DNA of 36,757 nt from NCBI GenBank assembly GCA_028281705.1, contig JANQJH010000381.1, forward strand, positions 1 through 36,757, written 5' to 3'. Numbering within the stretch: the first letter of the stretch is position 1; each line of letters begins with the position of its first letter. Source of the DNA: Verrucomicrobiales bacterium. Lineage in GTDB: Bacteria; Verrucomicrobiota; Verrucomicrobiia; Verrucomicrobiales; DEV007. Below the pieces are notes generated by a model. That model did no database searches, was not told where the DNA came from, and saw only the letters and a list, made by a program, of their open reading frames with translations. Shown piece after piece: positions 7,253 through 15,417 of this stretch. The position numbers were made by a program, and so were the translations under genes.

Positions 7253-7891
7253 ATGCGACCGATGGCCTACGTTGATTTGCGAGTCTGGATGCTGTGCGCG
7301 CTCGTCTTTGTGTGCTCCTGCGATACTTACCATCAGAGACGATGGGAGCAGATTGCGAGGAATCCTCAGACTGCCGGCTACGCTGCAGAGCTTTCACAGC
7401 AGCATCAGGCCAAACCGCACGAGTTGGCCCCCGAAACTTCAAGCGAACGGGCTCCTCGATCCGCTGGCTACCAATCTACATCAAGTCAGCGCCCGAGTTC
7501 GAGTCATCGTTCGATAGCAGCTCCTCGCCCGACACTTACTCAGAGCCCACGTTATCCAAGCGCGATACCTGTCGAGGGTGCCAGCCATTTGGTTGTGAGC
7601 CCGTATTCCAAGGAGGGACCCTACATCGATATCACGGGCCTCCTTCCAGGGACGCAGATTGAGTGTCCGAAGACCAAGCGCACCATCTTGTGCCCGGCAT
7701 CAAGTAGCCGTGTTCCTGGCGCCAATGCTTTGATGCCGAAGCCTTCTGAGAGTGCGAATGGTGGATCGTATTGGCTCAATACCGATTCAAACGTGCGTCA
7801 CAACGCGGGTTGCCGATGGTTCGAGAACACCAAATATGGGCGCAACTGTGGCAAGGACGTCGGGAGTGCTTGTGGAATCTGCGGAGGTTGA
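7253..7891 (+). CDS. Probable lipoprotein with Cys-rich C-terminal motif
   Basis: This protein has 212 residues from ATG 7253, or 209 from ATG 7262. A purine-rich ribosome site (AGAGAGAGGA, 7241-7250) serves either start, with spacing favouring neither clearly. The N-terminus has a hydrophobic span ending in a lipobox-like VCSC, so the mature protein would be lipidated at that Cys. A Ser/Pro/Arg-rich linker follows (about 45-100), then a small unit around YIDITGLLPGTQIECPKTKR. The C-terminal module reads YWLNTDSNVRHNAGCRWFEN and ends CGKDVGSACGICGG, with four regularly spaced Cys residues suggesting a metal or disulfide knot. I have seen this type of tail in PVC-group exported proteins, but no function is known to me. 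Confidence 0.65.
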   Translation: MRPMAYVDLRVWMLCALVFVCSCDTYHQRRWEQIARNPQTAGYAAELSQQHQAKPHELAPETSSERAPRSAGYQSTSSQRPSSSHRSIAAPRPTLTQSPRYPSAIPVEGASHLVVSPYSKEGPYIDITGLLPGTQIECPKTKRTILCPASSSRVPGANALMPKPSESANGGSYWLNTDSNVRHNAGCRWFENTKYGRNCGKDVGSACGICGG

Positions 7892-8012
7892 GGGAAGGGC
7901 ACCGTAGCCATCGCAATTCTTCGTTGAAGGTAACGCGAAAATTTCAACTTTGTTTGTAATGGCTCGAATGGGTGCGTAGCCCCACCATCGCTACAACCAA
8001 CACAGAGTCGGG

Positions 8013-8762
8013 ATGATTAAGATGGTATCTCTAATTTTCGCAGTGGCGGCGCTAGGCGCTCAAGCCCAGGAGCCGGTCAGGACTTGGACCAACAAGGAAG
8101 GCAAGACACTCAAAGCCAGGATGCTTTCTTACGACGAGACTCGGGAAGCGGCCAGGATCAAGAGAAAGGACGGAAAGGTCTTCGAGCTGTACTACGATGC
8201 GCTTTCTGAAGCCGACCAGGACTACATTGACAAATACATCGTTGATGGGGTGGTGGGCAAGCGGAGAGCAGCCATTGCCCCATCCAGTAAGGGCCGCCCT
8301 AGGGACAACTCGATCATTCCCGCGGCAAGGCTCGCTCTCGGGGAAATGGCGAAGAACAGCAAGTACCTACCTGGATACGACATTCCTACAATTAAGAAGC
8401 ACTGGAATGCCTACAAGCCGGATGCAACGAGTAGGAAGAAGACCTTAGTTTGGATTATCCGGTACATGGAAGCCACGGGAGACATCGATGCTAGTTGGAG
8501 GGACGAGCTTCTAACCTATTATCTAACGGGGTCAACATGGCGAAGCCAGCGGGACAATTCAGCTCACGTCTTCCGAAATAGCTCACGAAACCTTAAGGCG
8601 CCTAAGAGAGCAAGTGGCTCTTGGGCAAAGCAATGGCGAATCAGAAATGGTAAAGTCGTATTCAGCTACCCGTATCATTTGGTGGCCAGCTTTTCCGATC
8701 ATTACAAGACCCTTTCTAACACACACAAGGGGACGCTAAAACACACCGGGTACGGGCTCTAA
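8013..8762 (+). CDS. Secreted SHD1-domain protein
   Basis: This 249-residue protein has a signal peptide (MIKMVSLIFAVAALGAQAQ, cleavage after AQA or AQAQ). Immediately after it is an SHD1-like domain, about residues 22-70: RTWTNKEGKTLKARMLSYDE and LYYDALSEADQDYI. SHD1 is a small beta fold that is very common, often single and N-terminal, in exported Verrucomicrobia proteins, where its ligand is unknown. The C-terminal part (about 95-249) is helical and ends in a basic, aromatic stretch. I do not recognise it. ATG 8022 is an alternative start with better spacing to GGGA at 8009-8012. The NACHT gene starts 23 bp after the stop, so co-transcription is possible. Confidence 0.65.
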   Translation: MIKMVSLIFAVAALGAQAQEPVRTWTNKEGKTLKARMLSYDETREAARIKRKDGKVFELYYDALSEADQDYIDKYIVDGVVGKRRAAIAPSSKGRPRDNSIIPAARLALGEMAKNSKYLPGYDIPTIKKHWNAYKPDATSRKKTLVWIIRYMEATGDIDASWRDELLTYYLTGSTWRSQRDNSAHVFRNSSRNLKAPKRASGSWAKQWRIRNGKVVFSYPYHLVASFSDHYKTLSNTHKGTLKHTGYGL

Positions 8763-8785
8763 ATCGATCGGGAGCGTTTCATTTC

Positions 8786-11551
8786 ATGGCAGAACTCAAG
8801 ATCACAAAGCCCATCGGCGTCCTGAATCGGGCGATTAAGGTCAGCTTCAAGGACTTCTTCACCAACCTTGGCAAGGCGGTCATCTCGGGAATCGCAAGCG
8901 AGTGGGTTGGTGCTAGCAAATCCGTTATCGACACGATAGGAAGCATTAGGCTCAAAGAGGAGAAGCCGGAGGAGCTTGCCTGGCAGTTGATCTTCATCTC
9001 GATCACGAGCGCTACTGATCGGCTAGTGGAGGAAGCGGTGAAAGGGACGCATCTCAACCCTGTCGACAAGGACAAGATCGAGCCGCTAGCGGAGAAGCTT
9101 AATGTAGTTCTAGAAGGCCACAAGGTCACTATCAATCATCTATTTTTTGATGATCCACGATCGTGTGAGCTGCTCAAGCTATATCGTGAGCCGTTTCGTG
9201 ATTGGTTAGTCACATTCGGGCTCGAGGAGGAGCGGGCTGCGGCGACAACTGCTCGCCTATCCAGCTATTTCATACTAGAGCTGAATCAGGAATGGGGAAG
9301 AAGGTGGGATGCCTACAAGGCAGTCGCTCAAGCAATTGAGACGCCTTTCACAAAGGCTGATCGGGACGAGCGGAGCTGGCAGCGGTATCTTTCCTTTCTT
9401 GAGCAGCAGATCGAGCAGCCAATGTTCGAGGAGTCTTTCTCCCTCAACAGTGTATATATTCCCACGCGTGCCAGCTATCGTAGGGCGATCAAGGCTAAGG
9501 GAAAGAAGCCGAGGGAGGAAGAACAGCGAACGAAGCCGAAGTTCGAACGTCATATCGTTGACCTCGATCAGAATCTAGCGGAGTGGGCACTGAACTGTAA
9601 GAAGAGCGATGCCCTGAGGGTGATATCAGGAGGCCCAGGTTCAGGTAAGAGTTCATTCTGCAAGAAGTTTGCCGCCGATCACGCAGCTGAGTTTTCGGCG
9701 AAAAATATCATGACTTTGATGGTGCCTCTGCACCATTTCGATCCCAGTGAAGATAGCTTGGTTGAGGGCGTCGAGAAGTTTCTCGCCGAGCCTCCGGCGC
9801 TACTGTCCTACAACCCGCTTCGCTTTGAGAAAGATGGTCAGTCTGTCTTGCTCATTTTTGACGGCCTCGATGAGCTTGCGCAGTCTGGCAGGGTCGGCGG
9901 CGAGGTGGCGGCCGGATTCGTGCGATCGCTGCTTGCGCCTCTCCATAAGGCCAACGTTCTGACGACACGACTACGCATTATTCTCACTGGGCGCGAGCTG
10001 GTAGTGAATACGCTCCGCAACTTTCACCGGGAAGATAGGTGTTATCTAGAAATGTTGCCCTACGTTATCCAGGCTTCGAGGTATCGAAATGATGCCGAAA
10101 GTAGGCAAGAGAAGCTCTTTGACGCAGATGAAAGGCTCCGCCATGATCAACGTGACGACTGGTGGAGGCACTATGGAGAGGCTTCAGGCCGAGATTACCA
10201 GGAGATGCCGAAAGAAATGAAGGGCGAGCAGCTGGACGAAATAACTGCCGAGCCGCTGCTAAACTACCTCGTGGCCCTGGCAACGGCGGGAGGAATGAAT
10301 GTAAAGGACTCGACGACACGCAACGAGGTTTATCAGGAATTGATCAGAGGGGTTTGGGCCCGGGGCTGGGAAAACCGCCTCGTTAGGCAGCATCGTGCGA
10401 TTGCTGAAGTTAGCGAAGAGGAATTTTTTCGAGTGTTAGAAGAGATAGCGCTGGCAACTTGGCATGGAGATGGGCGCAAGACCACTGTTTCTTCAATCGT
10501 TGAACATTGCTCTGATAGTGGCCTTACTTCGTTGCTCGAAAAGGTAACCGAGGGGGCAAAGCAAGGAGTGACCTCTCTTTTGGCGGCGTTCTATTTCAAG
10601 CAGGCCCAGGGAGACGAAACCTACGAGTTTACGCACAAGAGTTTTGGGGAGCATCTGGCTGCTCGACGCATTCTCCGCCTCATGCGTCGAATTCACCAAG
10701 AATGCGAGTCGCGACAAGATTCATTCGACAGAGGATACGATCATCGGCAGGCGCTCGTTGAGTGGGCAAAGGTTACCGGCCAGGCACCAATTGACAGTTA
10801 CCGGTATGAGTTCCTTTGTCGCGAAGTGCGATTACAGGCTTCTGCTAGGGAAGCGAGTTCATGGCAGAGAACTTTCGCCCAGCTATGGCAACATGCGGTA
10901 ATTTACAGCACACCAATGGAAGAGCTTGGGGCGATTTCTTTTCGCGAGATGTTGCGCAGGCGTAACAATGCTGAGGAGACGCTCTTAGCTGCTCATAGCG
11001 CGTGTGGGCTTCGCGCGGGGCAACGAGCGCACCTGGAGTGGTCGACGGAACATCGTGAATGTGTCGGCTGTTGGCTGCATCAGGTCAGAGGTCAGAGACG
11101 CAATGGGGATCCGTCGGCAGTTGTTGGCGCTTTGACGAATCTATCACTAGTTGGGCTAGAACTTGGTATGCAGGACCTGAGCGGCGGAAATTTAGACTGC
11201 TCTGATTTGAGTTATGCCCATCTGAGGAAGGCGATCTTTTCTCGAGCTAGCCTGAGATCGGTGCGACTGGTTGGAGCCGATTTGGTTGAAGCCGATCTGA
11301 CTAAAGCGGATCTGACGAAAGCTAACATGACTGATGTCGATCTGCGTGGTGCCAGTCTGCCAATCGCAGATTTGACAGGTGCGAATCTCGCCGGAGCGGA
11401 TTTGGAAAGAGCAAATCTGAGTGATGCAAATCTGACTGGAGCAAATCTGGCTGGAGCGGATTTGAGGGGAGCGGATCTCGGAGGGGCGAATTTGAACGGC
11501 GCGAAACTGAGCGGCGCGAAGCATCTGCCGCCTAGACTGCGTGGTCCCTAG
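8786..11551 (+). CDS. NACHT-type STAND NTPase with C-terminal pentapeptide repeats (candidate anti-phage protein)
   Basis: This protein has 921 residues. An N-terminal helical region (about 1-270) has no recognised effector fold. The NACHT core follows: Walker A GGPGSGKSS at 282-290, Walker B LLIFDGLDEL around 355-364 (Asp359, Asp362, Glu363) and a sensor-like ILTGRE near 410. A winged-helix/helical region ends with the FTHKSFGEHLAAR motif typical of NACHT proteins. A Cys/His-containing linker leads to about 25 pentapeptide units (A(D/N)LxxA, roughly 785-915), which form a right-handed beta-helix. STAND NTPases use the C-terminal repeats to sense and the N-terminus to act. Bacterial NACHT and Avs proteins are proven anti-phage systems, though pentapeptide sensors are less studied. 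GGGAG at 8770-8774 is the likely ribosome site. The position beside a prophage supports a defence or exclusion role, which is an inference. Confidence 0.85.
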   Translation: MAELKITKPIGVLNRAIKVSFKDFFTNLGKAVISGIASEWVGASKSVIDTIGSIRLKEEKPEELAWQLIFISITSATDRLVEEAVKGTHLNPVDKDKIEPLAEKLNVVLEGHKVTINHLFFDDPRSCELLKLYREPFRDWLVTFGLEEERAAATTARLSSYFILELNQEWGRRWDAYKAVAQAIETPFTKADRDERSWQRYLSFLEQQIEQPMFEESFSLNSVYIPTRASYRRAIKAKGKKPREEEQRTKPKFERHIVDLDQNLAEWALNCKKSDALRVISGGPGSGKSSFCKKFAADHAAEFSAKNIMTLMVPLHHFDPSEDSLVEGVEKFLAEPPALLSYNPLRFEKDGQSVLLIFDGLDELAQSGRVGGEVAAGFVRSLLAPLHKANVLTTRLRIILTGRELVVNTLRNFHREDRCYLEMLPYVIQASRYRNDAESRQEKLFDADERLRHDQRDDWWRHYGEASGRDYQEMPKEMKGEQLDEITAEPLLNYLVALATAGGMNVKDSTTRNEVYQELIRGVWARGWENRLVRQHRAIAEVSEEEFFRVLEEIALATWHGDGRKTTVSSIVEHCSDSGLTSLLEKVTEGAKQGVTSLLAAFYFKQAQGDETYEFTHKSFGEHLAARRILRLMRRIHQECESRQDSFDRGYDHRQALVEWAKVTGQAPIDSYRYEFLCREVRLQASAREASSWQRTFAQLWQHAVIYSTPMEELGAISFREMLRRRNNAEETLLAAHSACGLRAGQRAHLEWSTEHRECVGCWLHQVRGQRRNGDPSAVVGALTNLSLVGLELGMQDLSGGNLDCSDLSYAHLRKAIFSRASLRSVRLVGADLVEADLTKADLTKANMTDVDLRGASLPIADLTGANLAGADLERANLSDANLTGANLAGADLRGADLGGANLNGAKLSGAKHLPPRLRGP

Positions 11552-11787
11552 CAAAGGGCGTCAAATCGCTTGTTGTAGCACATGACCAATGTAGCTCCAT
11601 GAAGCGAATCAACGATTCACCCGTATTTCCGGATCAGGAAATCGATTCCCTTCTGAGTGACCATTGTCGTGAAGCTCACGATTGGTTCACCGATGTTCGG
11701 GTTCTCGACTTTCTGCTCTTTCACCACGAAGTGACCCTCGTCAGAAACCACTTGCGAACTCAGCTTCCCCGGAGAGGCGTGGGAGAC

Positions 11788-12048
11788 ATGGCCCAGACGA
11801 CCATGAAACTAATCACGCCGGGGATTCACACGTCGGAAGCCAAGTACACGTGGATCGTCCTGGCGCTCAACCTGCTGCTTCCGATCGCCGCGGCCGTCCT
11901 CGCGAAGTATGGCATCACGATCGATTCGGCGACGATCATTGGCGCCATCACCGCGAACGCGGTCGTGGCCGGCGCATACGCAACCGGTCGATCGAAGGTG
12001 AAGTCGGCGCAGGTTTCTTCTCCGGGACTGGAGGATCGAACAACGTAA
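11788..12048 (+). CDS. Small membrane protein, possible phage holin
   Basis: From ATG 11788 (GGAGAGG at 11771-11777 as ribosome site) the protein has 86 residues: a polar start, then two hydrophobic segments (YTWIVLALNLLLPIAAAVLA and a Gly/Ala-rich AIIGAITANAVVAGAYATG-like span) and a basic tail. Two spans, short length and a charged C-terminus fit a class II holin. In lambda the lysis genes lie directly upstream of Nu1, as here. No endolysin or spanin was found next to it, so holin is a tentative call. The frame is open from 11599, but that extension has no ribosome site and is not membrane-like. Confidence 0.45.
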   Translation: MAQTTMKLITPGIHTSEAKYTWIVLALNLLLPIAAAVLAKYGITIDSATIIGAITANAVVAGAYATGRSKVKSAQVSSPGLEDRTT

Positions 12049-12126
12049 CGTTTTCTGAGGCTCTACCGCGGAACTGCGAGACGCCGGATGGGATTGCAGG
12101 ACTCTCGGAGTGTGTCATCTTGCTAC

Positions 12127-12588
12127 ATGGATGGTTCAAGCATTAGCGCGGGATTGGCGTCGATTAAGACGGGATTGGATATTCTCAAAGCCCTCAAGGA
12201 TGCGGGCGAATTAGCCGAGGAGGCGGCAAATCAGTATCGGCTTGCGGAACTTCTGGGAGTCTTGACGGAGGCCAAGCTAGCGTTTATCGATGCTAAGGAA
12301 GAAGTATTGGAAAAGGATCGCGAGATTTCCCGATTAACTGAATTGATGGAGATGCGGGACGCAATGGTGTTCGAATCCCCTTATTGCTGGCTGGTCAAGG
12401 GCGATAGTCGCGAAGGCCCATACTGCCAGAAATGTTGGGAGCATGATGGCAAGACGATCCATCTGGTTGATTCATCCACGGCTGGCAAATGGTGGTGCCC
12501 GGTTTGCCAGAAGAATGTCCACGATGAGAACTACACGCCAAAGGCAGCAAGGCCGCCTCGCAGGGCTAGTAGGGCGATACGCTGGTAG
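12127..12588 (+). CDS. Coiled-coil/zinc-ribbon protein
   Basis: From ATG 12127 the protein has 153 residues. The N-terminal half is helical (MDGSSISAGLASIKTGLDIL, then a long charged coiled coil ending EKDREISRLTELMEMRD). The C-terminal half is a zinc-ribbon: YCQKCWEHDGK and WWCPVCQKNVHD supply two CxxC pairs. Small proteins of this plan recur in prophages and defence-rich regions of diverse bacteria, and their role is unknown. Start 12088 is possible, but the MDxxSI beginning matches how such proteins usually open. The gene lies between the putative holin and the terminase genes, so it is likely part of the prophage. Confidence 0.6.
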   Translation: MDGSSISAGLASIKTGLDILKALKDAGELAEEAANQYRLAELLGVLTEAKLAFIDAKEEVLEKDREISRLTELMEMRDAMVFESPYCWLVKGDSREGPYCQKCWEHDGKTIHLVDSSTAGKWWCPVCQKNVHDENYTPKAARPPRRASRAIRW

Positions 12589-13086
12589 TTGCGAGTCGGG
12601 CAGCGCTACGGCATGATGTTTCCGCGTGGCCTGAGCCCGCGATGAAGATTAATGGCGATTCATTTGGGCGAACGCGTGCACGGGATGGCTCATATAAGAG
12701 CATGCTCAGTTAGGTATGGCAAGTAGCATCTTCGATAATTGCCTAACTAAAGAGAGCCATGTGATTGATGGGTGGATCTATCATAGTAGATCGGAATGCG
12801 TAGTTGCACGATGCTAGAGGTGTGATCGAATCTCGCGTAATATGGTCATGATAGCGCGAAGACTAACAACCACCCCACCTAAGGAATCTACTAGTGATAG
12901 CTTGTTAGGAAGCAGGTTTCCGCACCACACAAAGGGGAAACTTTTGTTGAAAAACCAACCCTTCCCCATCGGGACATCTGCCATACTGGCTATTGTAGTC
13001 ATAATTACCTCTGGTTACTGCTCTTGGCTGTGGCCATTGATGGTTTTTGGTTGCGGTCAGGAATCCCTCGGCCAGTCGTGGGAGGC
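12589..13086. other. Gene-free stretch before the packaging genes
   Basis: No supported gene in about 500 bp. It contains the nested inverted repeats at 12685-12760 (listed separately) and is more AT-rich than its flanks. A 130-residue plus-strand frame starting at 12842 shows no family resemblance and overlaps the next gene in another frame. The stretch is a candidate control region for the late (packaging) genes, but no promoter elements could be assigned with confidence. Confidence 0.4.
12685..12760. repeat. Nested inverted repeats (possible structured RNA or operator)
   Basis: Outer arms are ATGGCTC at 12685-12691 and GAGCCAT at 12754-12760. Inner arms are AGTTAGG at 12708-12714 and CCTAACT at 12742-12748. 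Both pairs are perfect 7-bp complements and are correctly nested. A 10-bp perfect palindrome, GAGCATGCTC (12698-12707), lies between the left arms. Together they could fold into one branched or bulged hairpin of 76 nt, or bind a dimeric regulator. Confidence 0.5.
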
Positions 13087-13557
13087 ATGGCCACGCACCG
13101 CCTGCAGACTACGTTTGGATCGTTTCCCCCATGCGAGGAAGGGGCTGCCACAATCAGCCTGCCTCCCATCGAGCATTGGAATGACGCTGAGAGATTCCGA
13201 CCGGAGCCTGGCGAATTCGTTCTCGGCCAAATAGATTTCCAGGGTGCTCGGATCGTGGCCGCTGTCCTCTTCTACGGCAATGAGTTTTTGAGCGAGTATC
13301 GATTTCTGAATCAGGCGGTCGCTTGCCATAGATGGCTGTGGCTGCATCTCGAAGGGCGTTCCCAGATGGCACGAGGCTCCCAAGCAGGACGCGGCACGCC
13401 TCACAAATGCCCGGTTTGCCTCGGATCCAAGCTGGTCAGTCGCCCGCCTGGCACAGCTGGAGATCTGACTTCGTATCCCTCCACGTCGTGCGGTCCCTGG
13501 CCATGTGATGTGTGCGGTGCCAGCGGCCTCATCTGGGAAGATCATGCCGCCCCCTGA
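13087..13557 (+). CDS. Phage-associated protein with DnaJ-like CxxC zinc motifs
   Basis: From ATG 13087 this is a 156-residue protein. The frame is open to a TTG at 13024, and GGGAGG at 13080-13085 is very close to the ATG, so the start is uncertain. The N-terminal two thirds are unrecognised. The C-terminal third carries HKCPVCLGSKLV and CDVCGASGLIW, two CxxCxGxxx knuckles like those of the DnaJ zinc centre, separated by about 30 residues. Small proteins with this pattern are common just upstream of phage terminase genes. The end overlaps the next gene by 14 bp, which suggests translational coupling with the small terminase. Confidence 0.6.
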   Translation: MATHRLQTTFGSFPPCEEGAATISLPPIEHWNDAERFRPEPGEFVLGQIDFQGARIVAAVLFYGNEFLSEYRFLNQAVACHRWLWLHLEGRSQMARGSQAGRGTPHKCPVCLGSKLVSRPPGTAGDLTSYPSTSCGPWPCDVCGASGLIWEDHAAP

Positions 13558-14461
13558 CCGTGAGATCAAAAGACGTTGGGCGGCCGCCGACTACCGGACC
13601 GACGAAGAGAAAGAAGCCGTCGACGATCTCCCGAAGATGACTCAGAAGGAGATGCGGGCCAGGGCGAAGATGGATCGGCTTCTCGCCAAGGTCGGCGACG
13701 GCAAGAAGTTGACGGCCGCCGAGATGGAGTGGTTGAACGAGCATCGAGCTCTCCAGCAAGCTGGCGTAACGGGCAAGGAGCCGGAGTTCGCGAAGAGCAA
13801 GATCGACCTGGCGGCCCAGATGGGGATCGATCGAAAGACGCTGAACAAGTATCTCGAGAGCCCTAACTTCCCAAAGCGCACAACCAGGGGCTGGCCGATC
13901 GCCGAATGTAAGATCTGGTATGGCAAGCTCAAGGCCGGGCAGGCGACATCGCAGGGAGCGGGCCGTGGGGATCCGGAAGAGATGGGGCTTCAGAAAGGAG
14001 CATCACACGCTCTTTCACGACTGGAGGCCATGGAGGTCCAGGCCGGCGCCGACTTCATGAAGGCCTACGAAGCCAATGACCCAGAGAGCATTAAGCTCAC
14101 GATGGATACTTGGCTGGCGTTGGCGAAGCAACTCCATGCGTTCGAGCGGATCATCGACAAGGACAAGCGCGACTCGGGCGAGGTGATGAACCGGTCTGAG
14201 GTCGAAGCCTTCCTGACGATGATCGGCCAAGCGTTTGGGTACGCTGAGGAGGCGTTCCTCGATCGATTCGCCATGCTCGTGACCGAACTGCGCGATCCCC
14301 GTGATGCCCGAGAGATCCGACAAAAGTCGAAGAGGCTCTTCTACGAGAAGGTCAGCGAGAGCTGTGATGCAGCGTGCGCTGACAAGAAGTTTCCCCTCTG
14401 GCTGGCTGAAGCCGTGGCAGAGGGAATGAGACCAGGGGTCGTGCAATCGGCCCAACATTAA
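13544..14461 (+). CDS. Putative terminase small subunit (Nu1-like position, HTH protein)
   Basis: From ATG 13544, with GGGAAG just upstream, the protein has 305 residues. Residues about 80-125 (SKIDLAAQMGIDRKTLNKYL, then PNFPKRTTRGWPIAE) form a helix-turn-helix followed by a wing-like strand. This matches the Nu1-type DNA-recognition domain that reads cos/pac sites. The remainder is helical and charged, suited to oligomerisation and contact with the large subunit. It is longer than lambda Nu1 (181 residues). Position shortly upstream of a GpA-type large terminase is the main support. The alternative is a phage transcription regulator. Confidence 0.6.
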   Translation: MPPPDREIKRRWAAADYRTDEEKEAVDDLPKMTQKEMRARAKMDRLLAKVGDGKKLTAAEMEWLNEHRALQQAGVTGKEPEFAKSKIDLAAQMGIDRKTLNKYLESPNFPKRTTRGWPIAECKIWYGKLKAGQATSQGAGRGDPEEMGLQKGASHALSRLEAMEVQAGADFMKAYEANDPESIKLTMDTWLALAKQLHAFERIIDKDKRDSGEVMNRSEVEAFLTMIGQAFGYAEEAFLDRFAMLVTELRDPRDAREIRQKSKRLFYEKVSESCDAACADKKFPLWLAEAVAEGMRPGVVQSAQH

Positions 14462-14475
14462 ACCCAACCGACAAC

Positions 14476-15084
14476 ATGCAAGTCACAATCAACATCGATA
14501 CACCTGAAGGCCTATCCCTAACAATCGAGGAGGTCTTTGGCGCGATGACCGAGGAGGCGAAAGCGAAGCTCGCCGAAAACCTTGGTCGCGAGTTCATTCT
14601 CACCGAACCCTCTGCTGAGCGAGCGTCCTTGAGGGAAGCGGCTCTGGCGGAGATCATGCGTGACGGAATCACAGAGTATAGAAGGACGGAACGCTTTGAA
14701 ACCCGTGAGGATGCGCTGAAGAACCCGAGTGTTGTCAAGCGGCTGAAAACGGCTGAGGAGCAAGACACGACTCGAAGCCTGCTATTCAAGAAACTCTCGG
14801 AGGACATTCTCAACCACTACAATAAGCGGGTGTCAAAGTTCGTTGAATCCGACGAACTGGTGAAGAAGCTGCTCGAGAATACCGTGAAGGAGATGAAATC
14901 CCGCCTGCCAGACATTATTCAGACGGCGCTCGTGCAGCACTTCTGTGGCGAGCTCGCTCACATCAGCAGTAAGATAATGGGAGTTGCTGCACAGATCCCT
15001 CCGGTCCGCCTCTGCTGCAGTTGCGGTGTATCCATCCCGACAGATGGAGGCGCCTGTCAGAGCTGTGGATATCAGAACTCATGA
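14476..15084 (+). CDS. Unknown phage protein with C-terminal zinc ribbon
   Basis: This 202-residue protein begins with a beta-like strand (MQVTINIDTPEGLSLTIEEV). It continues as a long charged helical body and ends in LCCSCGVSIPTDGGACQSCG, two CxxC pairs forming a compact zinc ribbon. No family is recognised. The leader (AACCCAACCGACAAC before ATG) has no Shine-Dalgarno sequence. It sits between the terminase subunits, a place where phages often keep small accessory or packaging-control genes. Confidence 0.55.
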   Translation: MQVTINIDTPEGLSLTIEEVFGAMTEEAKAKLAENLGREFILTEPSAERASLREAALAEIMRDGITEYRRTERFETREDALKNPSVVKRLKTAEEQDTTRSLLFKKLSEDILNHYNKRVSKFVESDELVKKLLENTVKEMKSRLPDIIQTALVQHFCGELAHISSKIMGVAAQIPPVRLCCSCGVSIPTDGGACQSCGYQNS

Positions 15085-15144
15085 AGCGACCTGGCGAGGG
15101 CCATGTGAGCGAGCATAGCTCCCGATAAATGAAACTCCAGAACA

Positions 15145-15417
15145 ATGAAAGAGCGAACAGAACACCCCGATTGGATGATCAAGGCACATCAGTGTCGAAA
15201 TTCTCATTTTGAAGCGCGAACGGTTTCTCCCGAGCACTTTGCGTACATGTCAGGCTTTCACCCGCTGCAGGTGTGTATCATAGCTAGCGGATGGCGAGCG
15301 AGGATCCTAAAGTGGCTCTTTCGGATCCCTCCGTGCAACTACACCGGGTCCAAAGTGCGCTATTGGCCACATGACGAGCTACTGAGGAAGCCTCGTGGCG
15401 AAGCAACGAAGGTTTGA
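15145..15417 (+). CDS. Small phage protein of unknown function
   Basis: This 90-residue basic protein has no recognised domain. It contains His/Cys residues at the N-terminus (HQCRNSHFEAR) and an aromatic PCNY..SKVRYWPHDELL stretch. Its stop TGA (15415-15417) overlaps the large terminase start (TGATG), which indicates translational coupling and supports it as a real gene of the packaging operon. Confidence 0.5.
   Translation: MKERTEHPDWMIKAHQCRNSHFEARTVSPEHFAYMSGFHPLQVCIIASGWRARILKWLFRIPPCNYTGSKVRYWPHDELLRKPRGEATKV

Noticed and set aside
11192-11554. Minus-strand frame with an Ile-Arg-Ser-x-Gln-Ile periodic sequence
   Set aside because: It is the antisense of the 15-bp periodic pentapeptide-repeat coding region. 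The periodicity belongs to the plus-strand NACHT gene.
11599-11787. N-terminal extension of the putative holin gene
   Set aside because: No ribosome site and a polar non-membrane sequence. ATG 11788 has a good purine-rich site and gives a typical holin size.
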